A DNA stretch of 64,000 nt from Janthinobacterium sp. PAMC25594 (GCF_019443505.1 NZ_CP080377.1:5580001-5644000); one strand, 5' to 3'. Counted from the first letter of the stretch, positions 43,638 through 53,616 are shown. Program-made: numbers and translations. The notes: generated by a model from the letters alone, not told the origin.

Positions 43638-44880
43638 CCATACCAACGCGCCCGGCGCAGCCGCCGCATTGTTCCACGCCACCGATTACCCATTCCCTGA
43701 CCTGCGCGGCCACTTCGGCCCGTATGGCGGCGCGTTTGTTGCCGAAACCCTCACGCATGCGCTGGCCGAGCTGAAAGACGCCTATGCGCGCTACAGCGTC
43801 GACCCGGAATTCCTCGAAGAATTCCGCTACGAGCTCAAGCACTTCGTCGGCCGTCCGTCGCCGATCTACCACGCCAAGCGCTGGTCCGAGATGGCCGGTG
43901 GCGCGCAAATCTATTTCAAGCGCGAAGACTTGAACCACACGGGCGCGCACAAGATCAATAACGTCATCGGCCAGGCCTTGCTGGCCAAGCGCATGGGCAA
44001 GCCGCGCATCATCGCCGAGACGGGCGCGGGCCAGCATGGCGTGGCCACGGCCACCATCTGTGCCCGCTTCGGCCTCGAATGCGTGGTCTACATGGGCAGC
44101 GAAGACGTCAAGCGCCAGGCGCAGAACGTGTACCGCATGAAATTGCTGGGCGCCACCGTCGTACCGGTTGAATCGGGCTCGAAGACCCTCAAGGATGCGC
44201 TGAACGAAGCCATGCGCGACTGGGTCACCAACATCGAAAACACCTTTTATATCATCGGCACCGTGGCCGGCCCCCATCCTTACCCGATGATGGTGCGCGA
44301 CTTCCAGTCCGTGATCGGCGAGGAATGCCTGGTGCAGATGCCGGAAATGACGGGCCGCCAGCCCGACTATGTGGTCGCCTGCATCGGCGGCGGCTCGAAC
44401 GCCATGGGTATCTTTTACCCGTATATCGACCAGAAGGATGTGAAACTGATCGGCGTGGAAGCGGCCGGCGAAGGACTCGATACGGGCAAGCACTCGGCTT
44501 CGCTGACGGCCGGCTTCCCGGGCGTGCTGCACGGCAACCGCACCTATCTGCTGCAGGATGAAAACGGTCAGATCATCGAGACGCATTCCGTCTCGGCCGG
44601 CCTCGACTATCCCGGCGTGGGTCCGGAACATGCCTGGTTGAAAGACTTGGGCCGCGCGCAATATGTGTCCATCACGGATGACGAGGCGCTGCAGGCTTTC
44701 CACGACTGCTGCCATATCGAAGGCATCATCCCGGCGCTGGAATCGTCGCACGCGCTGGCCTACGCGGCCAAGCTGGCGGCCACCTTGCCGAAAGACCAGA
44801 TCGTACTGGCCAACCTGTCGGGCCGTGGCGACAAGGACATGCATACCGTGGCGGAGCGCATGGGATTGAATTTCAGTTAA
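43630..44880 (+). CDS. trpB: Tryptophan synthase beta subunit
   Basis: A 416-residue PLP enzyme that joins indole and serine. [14 protein letters not shown] marks the N-terminus, the PLP lysine is in [23 protein letters not shown] and the phosphate-binding GGGSNAMG follow. ATG 43630 overlaps the end of trpF. An 86-base gap with a palindromic repeat separates it from trpA. Confidence 0.97.
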   Translation: MNDHTNAPGAAAALFHATDYPFPDLRGHFGPYGGAFVAETLTHALAELKDAYARYSVDPEFLEEFRYELKHFVGRPSPIYHAKRWSEMAGGAQIYFKREDLNHTGAHKINNVIGQALLAKRMGKPRIIAETGAGQHGVATATICARFGLECVVYMGSEDVKRQAQNVYRMKLLGATVVPVESGSKTLKDALNEAMRDWVTNIENTFYIIGTVAGPHPYPMMVRDFQSVIGEECLVQMPEMTGRQPDYVVACIGGGSNAMGIFYPYIDQKDVKLIGVEAAGEGLDTGKHSASLTAGFPGVLHGNRTYLLQDENGQIIETHSVSAGLDYPGVGPEHAWLKDLGRAQYVSITDDEALQAFHDCCHIEGIIPALESSHALAYAAKLAATLPKDQIVLANLSGRGDKDMHTVAERMGLNFS

Positions 44881-44904
44881 ACAACTGTCAATTCTTAATA
44901 ACGC

Positions 44905-44940
44905 GTAGGTCGGATTAGCGCGCAAGCGCGTAATCCGACA
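44905..44940. repeat. Palindromic repeat GTAGGTCGGRTTA, copy 1
   Basis: GTCGGATTA pairs with TAATCCGAC around a CGCG/CGCG inner stem and a CAAG loop, with the 5' flank GTAG. It lies in the trpB-trpA gap. A related unit in the opposite orientation occurs at 46845. Confidence 0.7.
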
Positions 44941-44966
44941 TCCTCCATCGATAAAGAAAGCTCCCC

Positions 44967-45764
44967 ATGTCCCGTATCGCCACCACCTTTGCCAACTTAA
45001 AATCCAACAACAAGACCGGCCTGGTCACCTTCATCACCGCCGGCGACCCTGGCCCTGACGCCACCGTGCCCCTGATGCACGCGCTCGTCGAGGGCGGCGC
45101 CGACATACTGGAACTGGGCGTGCCGTTTTCCGACCCCATGGCCGAAGGCCCTGTCATCCAGCGCGCCTGCGAGCGCGCCCTGGCATTCAATGTGGGCATC
45201 CACGATGTGTTCGGCTATGTGCGCCAGTTCCGTGAGACGAACCAGACGACGCCCGTGGTGCTGATGGGTTATGCCAACCCTATCGAGCGTATCGGCAGCG
45301 CCGCCTTCATTGCCGCCGCGCAAGCGTCCGGCGCCGATGGCGCCATCGTCGTCGACTATCCGCCGGAAGAGTGTGAGGAGTTTGGTGCCGCCATGCGCGA
45401 AGCGGGCCTCGACCTGATCTTCCTGCTGGCGCCCACCTCGACCGAAGAGCGCATCGCGCAAGTGGCCAAGGTTGGCGGCGGCTTCAGCTATTACGTGTCG
45501 CTGAAAGGCGTGACGGGAGCGGGAAACATTGATACGGAACAGGTGGCGGAACGCCTCGCGGCCATCCGCCAGCATGTAAAATTACCCATCGGCGTGGGCT
45601 TCGGCATCCGCGATGGCGCGACGGCCAAGGCCGTGGCCAAGGTGGCCGATGCCGTCGTGATCGGCAGCCGCATCATCCAGGAGATAGAAAACGCGCCGGC
45701 AGGTGGCGCCGTCGATGCCGTGCGCAGCTTTACGGCAGGCATCCGCGCCGCTCTGGACGCCTGA
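44967..45764 (+). CDS. trpA: Tryptophan synthase alpha subunit
   Basis: A 265-residue TIM barrel that cleaves indole-3-glycerol phosphate. Catalytic Glu in [19 protein letters not shown] and Asp in IVVDYPPEE are visible, and the phosphate site VGFGIRDG and VVIGSRIIQ are typical. It completes the trpFBA series ahead of accD. Confidence 0.97.
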   Translation: MSRIATTFANLKSNNKTGLVTFITAGDPGPDATVPLMHALVEGGADILELGVPFSDPMAEGPVIQRACERALAFNVGIHDVFGYVRQFRETNQTTPVVLMGYANPIERIGSAAFIAAAQASGADGAIVVDYPPEECEEFGAAMREAGLDLIFLLAPTSTEERIAQVAKVGGGFSYYVSLKGVTGAGNIDTEQVAERLAAIRQHVKLPIGVGFGIRDGATAKAVAKVADAVVIGSRIIQEIENAPAGGAVDAVRSFTAGIRAALDA

Positions 45765-45959
45765 GCAAGCTTGCCGTTTACGCAAGATGCGTTGGCGGCA
45801 AAGTTCGACAGCCCGGCGATAAACGGCTACACTTCGGCCACTGAATGCCCGTTATTGTGCAATAGATAAAATTTTTGGTGGCGCCCTGCGGGGCGTCGCC
45901 GTTGACCGTCTGCCGGGGGCGTCCACCGACGCTACCCTACAAGGGCCCAAGGAGAAAAT

Positions 45960-46832
45960 ATGAGTTGGTTGGAAAAACTGCTGCCACCGCGCATACAGCG
46001 TTCTGATGCTGCCGCGCGCAAGACCATGCCGGAAGGCCTGTGGGTCAAGTGCCCGTCGTGCGAAGCCGTGCTGTACCGTACGGACCTGGAATCGAATTTG
46101 CACGTGTGCCCGAAATGCGATCACCACATGCGCATCCGCGCGCGCGAACGCCTCGACAGCCTGCTCGACGCGGGTGGCCGCTATGAAATCGGCCAGGAAA
46201 TCCTGCCTGTCGATACCTTGAAATTCAAGGATAGCAAGAAATACCCGGACCGCCTGAAGTCCGCCATGGAAGCGACGGGCGAGACGGATGCGATGGTCGT
46301 CATGGGCGGCGCCATCATGAGCCTGCCAGTGGTCGTGGCGTGCTTCGAATTCGAATTCATGGGCGGCTCCATGGGCTCCGTCGTGGGCGAGCGCTTCGTG
46401 CGCGGCGCACAGATCGCGCTGGAACAGAAAGTGCCGTTCATTTGCATCACCGCCACCGGTGGCGCGCGCATGCAGGAAGGCTTGCTGTCGCTGATGCAGA
46501 TGGCGAAAACCACGGCCATGCTGACCAAGCTGTCGGAAAAGAAATTGCCATTCATCAGCGTGCTTACCGACCCGACCATGGGTGGCGTGTCCGCCTCGTT
46601 CGCCTTCATGGGCGACGTGGTGATCGCCGAGCCGAAAGCGCTGATCGGCTTTGCCGGTCCGCGCGTGATTGAAAACACCGTGCGCGAAAAACTGCCGGAA
46701 GGCTTCCAGCGCGCCGAGTTCCTCGTCACCAAGGGCGCCGTCGACATGATCGTCGACCGCCGCAAGATGCGCGAAGAAATCGCCCGTCTGCTGGCCTTGT
46801 TGCAGAACCAGGCTGTGGAAGTGTTGGCTTAA
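45960..46832 (+). CDS. accD: Acetyl-CoA carboxylase carboxyltransferase beta subunit
   Basis: A 290-residue AccD, partner of AccA in malonyl-CoA synthesis. An N-terminal zinc ribbon with C-P-S-C and C-P-K-C ([20 protein letters not shown]) precedes the crotonase-like domain ([37 protein letters not shown]). AAGGAG stands 5 bases before the ATG. Its 195-base leader has no recognised motif apart from a GC-rich stem (about 45880-45900). Confidence 0.97.
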   Translation: MSWLEKLLPPRIQRSDAAARKTMPEGLWVKCPSCEAVLYRTDLESNLHVCPKCDHHMRIRARERLDSLLDAGGRYEIGQEILPVDTLKFKDSKKYPDRLKSAMEATGETDAMVVMGGAIMSLPVVVACFEFEFMGGSMGSVVGERFVRGAQIALEQKVPFICITATGGARMQEGLLSLMQMAKTTAMLTKLSEKKLPFISVLTDPTMGGVSASFAFMGDVVIAEPKALIGFAGPRVIENTVREKLPEGFQRAEFLVTKGAVDMIVDRRKMREEIARLLALLQNQAVEVLA

Positions 46833-46844
46833 TTTGCCGCTGGC

Positions 46845-46879
46845 GTCGGGTTACGGCCTTTGGCCTAACCCGACCTACA
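46845..46879. repeat. Palindromic repeat GTAGGTCGGRTTA, copy 2 (inverted)
   Basis: GTCGGGTTA (46845-46853) pairs with TAACCCGAC (46866-46874) around GGCC/GGCC with a TTT loop and ends in CTACA. It is the reverse orientation of the 44905 copy, with compensating changes in the inner stem (CGCG replaced by GGCC). It lies between accD and folC. Confidence 0.7.
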
Positions 46880-46940
46880 TCGTCCTGCCTCGTTATATCT
46901 CTTCTGCGCCTTGCGCATCGCATCCTTCAAGAAGTCTCCC

Positions 46941-48239
46941 ATGCAAAACCTCCCTACGTCATTGCCGGACTGGCTCGCCATGCTGGAAACCCGCCATTCG
47001 GAAACCCAGATCAACATGGGCCTGGACCGCGTGCAAGCCGTCAAGGCGCGCATGCAACTGGCGTTTACTTGCCCCGTGATCATGGTGGCGGGCACGAATG
47101 GCAAGGGTTCCACCTGCGCCATGCTGGAATCCGTGCTGTTGCGTGCCGGCTACAAAGTGGGGCTGTACATCAAGCCGCACTTCCTCGATTTTAACGAGCG
47201 CGCGCGCGTGCTGGGCGAGATGGCCAGCGACGAACAGCTCGTTGCCAGCTTCAATGCCGTCGAAGCCGTGCGCGGCGACACGCCGCTCACATATTTTGAA
47301 TTCACCACCCTGGCCATCCTGCACCTGCTGTCGCAGGCCAAGCTGGATGTGGTCATCCTGGAAGTGGGCCTGGGCGGGCGTCTCGATGCCGTCAACGTGA
47401 TCGACGCCGATGTGGCCATCGTCACCAGCGTCGACATCGACCACACGGATTACCTGGGCGACACGCGCGAAGCGATCGGCTTTGAAAAGGCCGGCATCTT
47501 CCGCCCGGGCAAGGTGGCCATCTGCAGCGACCCCGTGCCGCCGCAGTCGCTGATCGACCATGCCGAGGCCATCGGCGCCGACCTGTGGCTGATGGGCCGC
47601 GATTTCAATTATTCGGGCGACAAGCAGCAGTGGAACTATGGCGGACGCGAGCAGCGCCGCAATTCTCTCGCGTATCCAAGCTTGCGCGGCGCCAACCAGA
47701 TCCTGAATGCGACGGCCGTGCTGGCCGCGCTGGAAGTGCTGAGGCTGACACTGCCCGTGGGCGCGCAGGAAGTGCGCACGGGTCTGGTGACGGTGGAACT
47801 GCCGGGCCGCTTCCAGGTCTTGCCTGGCCGCCCCAGCGTGATCCTCGATGTGGCGCACAACCCGCACGCGGCGTCGGCGCTGAACCAGAACCTGGGCAAT
47901 ATGGGCTATCACCCATACACCTATGCCGTGTTCGGTTCCATGCACGACAAGGATATCGATGGCGTGCTGGCCGCGATGAGCGAACACGTCGACCACTGGT
48001 GCCTGACGGGCCTGCCGTCGCCGCGCGCGGCAACGGCTTCCGAGCTGGCCGCCAAGGTGCAGATCATGCTCGAAGATAAGCCCGACAGCAGTGAGCATAC
48101 TGTGTCTATTTTCGATGATCCGGCACAAGCTTTTGCAAATGCAATGAGCCGGGCCGGTGAGAATGATAGAATCGTGGTCTTTGGTTCTTTCCTCACCGTC
48201 GCCGGCGTGATGAAGGCCCGAAAATCCTCACTTCACTGA
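46941..48239 (+). CDS. folC: Dihydrofolate/folylpolyglutamate synthase
   Basis: A 432-residue Mur-ligase-like enzyme that adds glutamates to folates. The P-loop is VAGTNGKGSTCAMLESVL, followed by GLYIKPHFLDFNERARV, EVGLGGRLDAVNV, TSVDIDHTDYLG and the C-terminal LDVAHNPHAASAL. ATG 46941 starts at the usual position; a TTG-free upstream ATG at 46911 would add 10 basic residues. It is followed closely by the SPOR gene. Confidence 0.95.
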   Translation: MQNLPTSLPDWLAMLETRHSETQINMGLDRVQAVKARMQLAFTCPVIMVAGTNGKGSTCAMLESVLLRAGYKVGLYIKPHFLDFNERARVLGEMASDEQLVASFNAVEAVRGDTPLTYFEFTTLAILHLLSQAKLDVVILEVGLGGRLDAVNVIDADVAIVTSVDIDHTDYLGDTREAIGFEKAGIFRPGKVAICSDPVPPQSLIDHAEAIGADLWLMGRDFNYSGDKQQWNYGGREQRRNSLAYPSLRGANQILNATAVLAALEVLRLTLPVGAQEVRTGLVTVELPGRFQVLPGRPSVILDVAHNPHAASALNQNLGNMGYHPYTYAVFGSMHDKDIDGVLAAMSEHVDHWCLTGLPSPRAATASELAAKVQIMLEDKPDSSEHTVSIFDDPAQAFANAMSRAGENDRIVVFGSFLTVAGVMKARKSSLH

Positions 48240-48263
48240 AACGCACTCGACTGAAAATCACGC

Positions 48264-49274
48264 ATGGGCTTGTTCTCGAAACTGTTTAAAAACAAGCAAG
48301 AATCCTCTGGCGAAGACAGCGGCTTTTATGTTCCTGGCGAAGCACAGTCGCCGAGCCGCAAACGCGCCGCCAACACCTCCGGTGGCGGCGGATCGCGCCG
48401 TGGCGGCAAGGAAGCGCCGGATCCGGTCTTGCCTGAAAAAAAGCGCGCCCGCCGCCGCCTGGTCGGTGCCATCGCCCTGGCCCTGGGTGTGGCTGTCGGC
48501 TTGCCGATGCTGCTCGATTCCGAACCGAAAGCGCCATTCAACGATATCGCCATCGACATTCCGTCGAAAGAAAAGGCCGCCGCGCCTGCGCCTGCACCCG
48601 TGCCGGCCGTGCCCGCGCAGGCGGCTGCGCACAATGGCCTGGACCAGTCCGAGGAAATCATCGACGCACCGCTGCCGCCTGCGGCCAGGCCCACGCCGGC
48701 ACCAGCAGCGGCACCGGCCCCCGTGCTGGCCGCCGTCCAGCCTGCGCCGGTCAAGCCGGCCTATGTGGAACCGAAACCCGAGCCCAAGCCTGAGCCCAAG
48801 CCGGTCAAGGTGGAGCCGAAGCCTGAGCCGAAACATGAAGCCAAGCCGGAACCGAAGCACGAGGTCAAGGTGGAATCGAAGCCTGAACCCAAGCATGAGG
48901 TAAAACCGGAAGCCAAGCCTGAAGCGAAGCCTGCCAAGCCGGCGCAATCGGCCGACGATGCCGCGCGCGCCATGGCGATTCTGGAAGGCAAGCCAATCGA
49001 CAAGCCGCAAGAGAAAGCGCAAGACAAGGCACACGACGCCGGCAGCGGCAAGTTCGTGGTGCAGGTGGCGGCTCTGGCGACGCAGGACAAGGTCGATGAA
49101 TTGCAGGACAAGCTGCGCGAAGCTGGCATCAAGTCCTATACGCAGAAAGTCTCCAGCCCGTCGGGCGAGCGCATCCGCGTGCGCGTGGGCCCGTTCGGCA
49201 GTCGCGAAGACGCCGAAAAGACCCGCGCCAAGCTGCAAAAGCTGGGCCTGGGCGGCAGCCTGGTGCCGGCTTGA
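48264..49274 (+). CDS. SPOR-domain membrane protein (DedD-like)
   Basis: A 336-residue bitopic protein: a basic N-terminus, one membrane helix (RLVGAIALALGVAVGLPMLL, about 72-91), a long Ala/Pro linker, a repetitive Pro-Lys-Glu tract (roughly 168-226), and a C-terminal SPOR domain (about 258-335; KFVVQVAALATQDKVDELQDKL, then RIRVRVGPFGSREDAEK). SPOR domains bind denuded septal peptidoglycan, so it likely acts in cell division. The K-P-E tract is tandem-repeat DNA at about 48766-48945 and may vary in length. Confidence 0.9.
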   Translation: MGLFSKLFKNKQESSGEDSGFYVPGEAQSPSRKRAANTSGGGGSRRGGKEAPDPVLPEKKRARRRLVGAIALALGVAVGLPMLLDSEPKAPFNDIAIDIPSKEKAAAPAPAPVPAVPAQAAAHNGLDQSEEIIDAPLPPAARPTPAPAAAPAPVLAAVQPAPVKPAYVEPKPEPKPEPKPVKVEPKPEPKHEAKPEPKHEVKVESKPEPKHEVKPEAKPEAKPAKPAQSADDAARAMAILEGKPIDKPQEKAQDKAHDAGSGKFVVQVAALATQDKVDELQDKLREAGIKSYTQKVSSPSGERIRVRVGPFGSREDAEKTRAKLQKLGLGGSLVPA

Positions 49275-49294
49275 TGTTGCAAGGCTGAACGGGC

Positions 49295-49783
49295 GTGACG
49301 ATCTTCGATTACCTGGTGCTGTTCGTGCTGATGACGTCCGTGCTGATCAGCATGATGCGTGGCCTGGTCAAGGAAATACTGTCATTGGTCAGCTGGATCG
49401 TGGCTTTCGTCATCGCCAACGCGTATGGCGCCACCCTGGCGAAATTCCTGCCGGAAGCCGTGCCGGGCGAAGCCGTCCGCCTGTTGCTGGCCTTCGTGGT
49501 GCTGTTCATCGGCGTGCGCATTTTGATGGGGTTGCTGTCCATGACGGTCGACGCACTGGTCAAGGTGACGGGCCTGAGCCTGGCCGACCGCACCCTGGGC
49601 AGCCTGTTCGGCGTGGCGCGGGGGCTTGTGATCGTGCTGACCGCCGTCATCTTGTGCGGCATGACGTCCATACCGCAGCAGCCATTCTGGAAAAACGCGC
49701 TGCTCAGTCCGTTCGCGGAGCAGGGCGCGCGCGCCATCAAGCCTTATCTGCCTGCCGCTTACGCGCAGCATGTGAAATTTTGA
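49295..49783 (+). CDS. cvpA: CvpA-family inner-membrane protein
   Basis: A 162-residue protein with about four membrane helices. The N-terminus TIFDYLVLFVLMTSVLISMMRGLVKEILSLVSWI is the CvpA signature region (shown as its parts DYLVL and MRGLVKEILSLVSWI). It uses a GTG start at 49295 because no ATG gives a family-like N-terminus. CvpA is linked to colicin V production and envelope stress; it is usually located directly before purF, as here. Confidence 0.92.
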   Translation: MTIFDYLVLFVLMTSVLISMMRGLVKEILSLVSWIVAFVIANAYGATLAKFLPEAVPGEAVRLLLAFVVLFIGVRILMGLLSMTVDALVKVTGLSLADRTLGSLFGVARGLVIVLTAVILCGMTSIPQQPFWKNALLSPFAEQGARAIKPYLPAAYAQHVKF

Positions 49784-49821
49784 ATTTTTTTAAAATCAGT
49801 AGCACAGTTTAGGAGCACACC

Positions 49822-51345
49822 ATGTGTGGCATCGTCGGCGTCGTTTCCCATCAACCTGTCAATCAATTGCTCTATGATGCATTGTTGCTCTTGCAACATC
49901 GCGGTCAGGACGCGGCAGGGATTGCGACCAATCACAGCAGTATGTTTTCCATGCACAAAGCCAATGGCCTCGTGCGTGACGTCTTCCGTACGCGCAACAT
50001 GCGTTCGCTGCAAGGCACGACGGGCATCGGCCATTGCCGCTATCCGACGGCCGGTTCGTCGAGCGAAGAGGAAGCACAACCGTTTTATGTGAATGCGCCG
50101 TTCGGCATTACCCTGGCGCACAATGGCAACCTGACCAACTGGGAACAGTTGAAGCAGGAAATGTTCAAAAATGACCGCCGCCACATCAATACCGATTCCG
50201 ATTCGGAAGTGCTGCTCAATGTGCTGGCGCATGAAATCCAGGAAGCGACGACGGGCCTGAATCTGGACCCGGAAGCCATCTTCAAGGCCATCACCGTGCT
50301 GAATCGCCGCGTCAAGGGCGGCTACGCCGCCGTGGCGCAAATCGCCGGCGTGGGCTTGCTGGCCTTCCGCGACCCGCACGGCATCCGTCCGTTGTGCCTG
50401 GGCATCAATGAAACGGAGCAAGGCCCCGAATACCTGATCGCCTCCGAATCCGTGGCGCTGGAAGGCATGGGCTTCCGCTTCGTGCGCGACATCGGTCCCG
50501 GCGAAGCCGTCTTCATCGATGCCGACAAGAAATTGCACAGCGCCCAGTGCGCCGACAACGCCAGCCTGAATCCCTGCGTGTTCGAATTCGTCTACCTGGC
50601 CCGTCCCGACTCCGTCATCGACGGCGCCTCCGTGTACGCCACGCGCCTGAAAATGGGCGAATACCTTGCTGAAAAGATCCGTGCCGAATTGCCGGACGTG
50701 CATATTGACGTGGTCATGCCGATTCCCGATTCCTCGCGTCCTGCCGCCATCCAGCTGGCACTGGCGCTGAACCTGGAATACCGCGAAGGCTTCATCAAGA
50801 ACCGCTACATCGGCCGCACCTTCATCATGCCGGGCCAGGCGGCGCGCAAGAAATCCGTGCGCCAGAAGCTCAACGCTATTCCGTCCGAATTCAAGGATAA
50901 AGTGGTGTTGCTGGTCGACGATTCCATCGTGCGCGGGACCACCAGCCGTGAAATCGTGCAGATGGCACGCGAAGCGGGCGCGACGAAAGTCATCTTCGCC
51001 TCGGCCGCGCCACCGGTGATTTACCCGAACGTGTACGGCATCGACATGCCGACGCGCGATGAGCTGATCGCCTATGGCCGCACGACGGAGGAAGTGTGCC
51101 GCGAAATCACGGCCGACTATCTGGTGTACCAGGATATCGGCGCGTTGAAGCAGGCGATCGCCGACGTCAATCCTGCCCTGGTCAATTTCGAGGCGTCGTG
51201 CTTCGATGGCGTGTACGTGACGGGCGACGTGTCGCAGGAATATCTGGACCGCCTGGAATATGCGCGCCACCATCCGAAGGCGGCAGCGCCCGAAGATACG
51301 CCACGTTCCCAGCTGAACCTGAACCTGGCGACGACAGAAGCATAA
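49822..51345 (+). CDS. purF: Amidophosphoribosyltransferase
   Basis: A 507-residue PurF that makes phosphoribosylamine in the first step of purine synthesis. Cys2 (MCGIVGVVSH) is the glutaminase nucleophile after Met removal; RYPTAGSSSEEEAQPF and NGNLTN belong to the glutaminase domain; the PRPP loop is VVLLVDDSIVRGTTSREIVQ. TAGGAGCACACC precedes the ATG. It ends at a good terminator. Confidence 0.97.
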   Translation: MCGIVGVVSHQPVNQLLYDALLLLQHRGQDAAGIATNHSSMFSMHKANGLVRDVFRTRNMRSLQGTTGIGHCRYPTAGSSSEEEAQPFYVNAPFGITLAHNGNLTNWEQLKQEMFKNDRRHINTDSDSEVLLNVLAHEIQEATTGLNLDPEAIFKAITVLNRRVKGGYAAVAQIAGVGLLAFRDPHGIRPLCLGINETEQGPEYLIASESVALEGMGFRFVRDIGPGEAVFIDADKKLHSAQCADNASLNPCVFEFVYLARPDSVIDGASVYATRLKMGEYLAEKIRAELPDVHIDVVMPIPDSSRPAAIQLALALNLEYREGFIKNRYIGRTFIMPGQAARKKSVRQKLNAIPSEFKDKVVLLVDDSIVRGTTSREIVQMAREAGATKVIFASAAPPVIYPNVYGIDMPTRDELIAYGRTTEEVCREITADYLVYQDIGALKQAIADVNPALVNFEASCFDGVYVTGDVSQEYLDRLEYARHHPKAAAPEDTPRSQLNLNLATTEA

Positions 51346-51352
51346 GTAACCT

Positions 51353-51377
51353 GCCCGGCCGATGCCGGGCTTTTTTT
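51353..51377 (+). terminator. Rho-independent terminator of purF
   Basis: GCCCGGC (51353-51359) pairs with GCCGGGC (51364-51370) around CGAT and is followed by seven T. The palindromic repeat at 51379 begins immediately after the T-run. Confidence 0.9.
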
Positions 51378-51378
51378 C

Positions 51379-51414
51379 GGGGTCAGACCTTCAGGTCTGA
51401 CCCCAGCATTTGCC
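51379..51414. repeat. Palindromic repeat GGGGTCAGACC, copy 2
   Basis: GGGGTCAGACCT (51379-51390) and AGGTCTGACCCC (51393-51404) form a perfect 12-bp stem with a TC loop, followed by AGCATTTGCC exactly as at 36182. The outer 11 pairs are identical in both copies and the innermost pair changes together (C:G to T:A). Confidence 0.8.
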
Positions 51415-51454
51415 TTGGGGTTAAGCGGCAAATCGAATATCCGGAACTTCCACC

Positions 51455-52696
51455 ATGACCACCAAAAAAAACTACGGCTTTACCACCACCATCCTGCATA
51501 ACGACCGCCGCAAGGGTATCGAGCATGGCTCGCTGCACAAGCCTGTGCACACCTCCGTCGCGTTCGGCTACAGCGACGCACGCCAGCTCGCTTCCGTGTT
51601 CCAGGGCAAGGAGCCCGGTTTCCGCTACGGCCGCCAGGGCAACCCGACCGTGTCCGCGCTGGAAGACAAGGTCAACCAGATGGAAGACGGCGTGGCGACC
51701 CTGTGCTTCGCCACTGGCATGGGCGCCATCGGCGCCGTGGTGCAGTCGCTGCTGCGCGCGGGCGACCATGTCGTGTCGTCGGCCTTTCTGTTTGGTAATA
51801 CCAACAGCCTGTGGCAAACGGTGACGGGGCAGGGCATCGCCGTGTCCTTCGTCGACGCCACCGAGGTGGCCAACGTGGCGGCCGCCATCACGCCGGCCAC
51901 GCGCATTGTGTTCGTGGAAACCATCGCCAATCCGCGCACGCAGATCGCCGACCTGGCAAAGATCGGCGCGCTGTGCAAGGAACGTGGCATTTTGTACATC
52001 GTCGACAACACGATGACGACGCCTTACCTGTTCCGCCCGAAAGCGGTGGGCGCGGGCCTGGTGGTCAATGCATTGACGAAATCCATCGGCGGCCACGGCA
52101 ATGCGCTGGGCGGCAGCTTGACGGACACGGGCGTGTTCGACTGGACGCGCTACCCGAACATTTTCGATAATTATAAGAAAGCGGCGCCAGCCCAGTGGGG
52201 CATCGCGCAAATCCGCGCCAAGGCCTTGCGCGACTTCGGCGCATCGCTGGGCCCGGAAGCGGCGCACCATATCGCCGTCGGCGCGGAAACCATGGCCTTG
52301 CGCATGGACCGCACCTGTTCCAACGCCCTGGCGCTGGCCACGATGCTTGCCGCCGACCCGCGCGTGGCGGCAGTGCATTACCCGGGCTTGGCGTCGCACC
52401 CGCAGCACGCGCTGGCGAAGGACTTGTTCCGCAGCTATGGCTCGCTGTTCAGCTTTGAATTAAAAGAGGGCATCGATTGCTTCGATTTCCTCAATCGTTT
52501 GAATCTGGCGATTCCGGCAAGCAACCTTGGTGACACGCGCACCCTGGTCATTCCCGTCGCCCACACGATCTTCTACGAGATGGGTGCGGAGCGCCGTGCC
52601 AGCATGGGCATCGCAGAGTCCCTGATCCGCGTGTCCGTGGGCATCGAGGATGAGGCGGATCTGCTTGAGGATTTCCGCCAGGCACTCGATGTATAA
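51455..52696 (+). CDS. metZ: O-succinylhomoserine sulfhydrylase (Cys/Met PLP family)
   Basis: A 413-residue PLP enzyme that forms homocysteine from an activated homoserine and sulfide. Motifs: FRYGRQGNPTVSALEDKV, TGMGAIGAVV, YIVDNTMTTPYLFRP with the PLP Asp, and NALTKSIGGHGNALGG with the PLP Lys. The position after purF is typical for metZ in Burkholderiales; cystathionine gamma-synthase is the main alternative. It is convergent with lexA. Confidence 0.9.
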   Translation: MTTKKNYGFTTTILHNDRRKGIEHGSLHKPVHTSVAFGYSDARQLASVFQGKEPGFRYGRQGNPTVSALEDKVNQMEDGVATLCFATGMGAIGAVVQSLLRAGDHVVSSAFLFGNTNSLWQTVTGQGIAVSFVDATEVANVAAAITPATRIVFVETIANPRTQIADLAKIGALCKERGILYIVDNTMTTPYLFRPKAVGAGLVVNALTKSIGGHGNALGGSLTDTGVFDWTRYPNIFDNYKKAAPAQWGIAQIRAKALRDFGASLGPEAAHHIAVGAETMALRMDRTCSNALALATMLAADPRVAAVHYPGLASHPQHALAKDLFRSYGSLFSFELKEGIDCFDFLNRLNLAIPASNLGDTRTLVIPVAHTIFYEMGAERRASMGIAESLIRVSVGIEDEADLLEDFRQALDV

Positions 52697-52715
52697 GTAT
52701 CCGGATAAATGAAAA

Positions 52716-52751
52716 GGGCCGCGACAGTCATGCTGTCGCGGCCCTTTTTTT
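52716..52751. terminator. Bidirectional terminator between metZ and lexA
   Basis: GGGCCGCGACAG (52716-52727) pairs with CTGTCGCGGCCC (52733-52744), preceded by AAAA and followed by seven T, so it can stop transcripts of both convergent genes. Confidence 0.9.
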
Positions 52752-52762
52752 GCGCGTAAAAC

Positions 52763-53398
52763 TTAATGCCAGCTGCGCATCAAGCCTACCGCTAAACCTT
52801 CCAGGGCAAACTCATCTTCCGGCGACACGGTGATGACCTTGAAGTCGGGGTTTTCCGGCAGCAGTTCGATGACGGAACCCGTCTTCTTGTAGCGCTTGAC
52901 GGTGACTTCGTCGCCGATGCGGGCGACGACGATCTGGCCATTCTTGGCGCTGTCGACCTTCTTCACGGCCAATAAGTCGCCATCCATGATACCGGCGTCG
53001 CGCATGGACCAGCCGCGCACCTTCAGCAGGAAGTCGGGCTTGGCCGAGAACAGGGCCGGGTCGACGTTGTAGCTTGCCTCCAGGTTTTCCTGTGCCAGGA
53101 TGGGCGAGCCTGCCGCCACCCGGCCGATCAGGGGCAGCGACATCAGCAGCGCCGCCGGCACTTTCGATGCCTGCGCTTCGGCCGCCGCGCCGATCAGGCG
53201 GATGCCGCGCGAGGTGCCGGGCGAAATCTCGATCGCGCCCTTGCGGGCCAGGGCCTGCAAATGCTCTTCGGCCGCATTGGCCGATTTGAAACCCAGTTCA
53301 TTGGCGATTTCGGCACGGGTGGGAGGAAAACCCGTGTTTTCAATCGCGTCCTTGATCAGGTTCAGGATTTGTTCTTGTCGTGCTGTCAGCTTGATCAT
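52763..53398 (-). CDS. lexA: SOS repressor LexA
   Basis: A 211-residue LexA: winged helix (about 1-65; [40 protein letters not shown]), self-cleavage Ala-Gly in [10 protein letters not shown], nucleophilic Ser in [15 protein letters not shown] and general-base Lys in LLAVKK. ATG 53398 gives the standard start; the CAT at 53411 would add five residues. Two SOS boxes stand directly upstream. Confidence 0.97.
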   Translation of the reverse strand: MIKLTARQEQILNLIKDAIENTGFPPTRAEIANELGFKSANAAEEHLQALARKGAIEISPGTSRGIRLIGAAAEAQASKVPAALLMSLPLIGRVAAGSPILAQENLEASYNVDPALFSAKPDFLLKVRGWSMRDAGIMDGDLLAVKKVDSAKNGQIVVARIGDEVTVKRYKKTGSVIELLPENPDFKVITVSPEDEFALEGLAVGLMRSWH

Positions 53399-53422
53399 GA
53401 GCGGTGGGTGCATACTAAAATG

Positions 53423-53455
53423 CTGTCTATATGAACAGTCTGTATTTTTGTACAG
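53423..53455 (-). promoter_or_regulatory. Two tandem LexA (SOS) boxes
   Basis: CTGT-N8-ACAG occurs twice: 53423-53438 and 53440-53455, separated by one base, centred about 32 and 49 bases before the lexA start codon. Two boxes indicate tight autorepression as in E. coli lexA. Confidence 0.92.
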
Positions 53456-53573
53456 TATCGCCCACTATGCAAGGGGATTTCCGTCATTTGCGCGAATTTC
53501 GTGCGAAATACCGGAATGGGCAGGAAAAAACGCCTGACCTGCCCCGTGCGCGGGCCGCTTGTTGAAGGAATGA

Positions 53574-53602
53574 TTGAAACGTTTGCAAAAGGCGGTTATA
53601 AT
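53574..53602 (+). promoter_or_regulatory. Sigma-70 promoter of the rpsF cluster
   Basis: TTGAAA (53574-53579), a 17-bp spacer and TATAAT (53597-53602) make a near-consensus promoter. Transcription would start near 53609, leaving a leader of about 66 nt. Confidence 0.85.
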
Positions 53603-53616
53603 CTTCGGCTGACCTT

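Noticed and set aside
48766..48945. Short repeats in the SPOR gene, considered as a CRISPR-like or satellite array.
   Set aside because: They are in-frame codons for a Pro-Lys-Glu linker with imperfect units and no spacers, a common feature of SPOR proteins.
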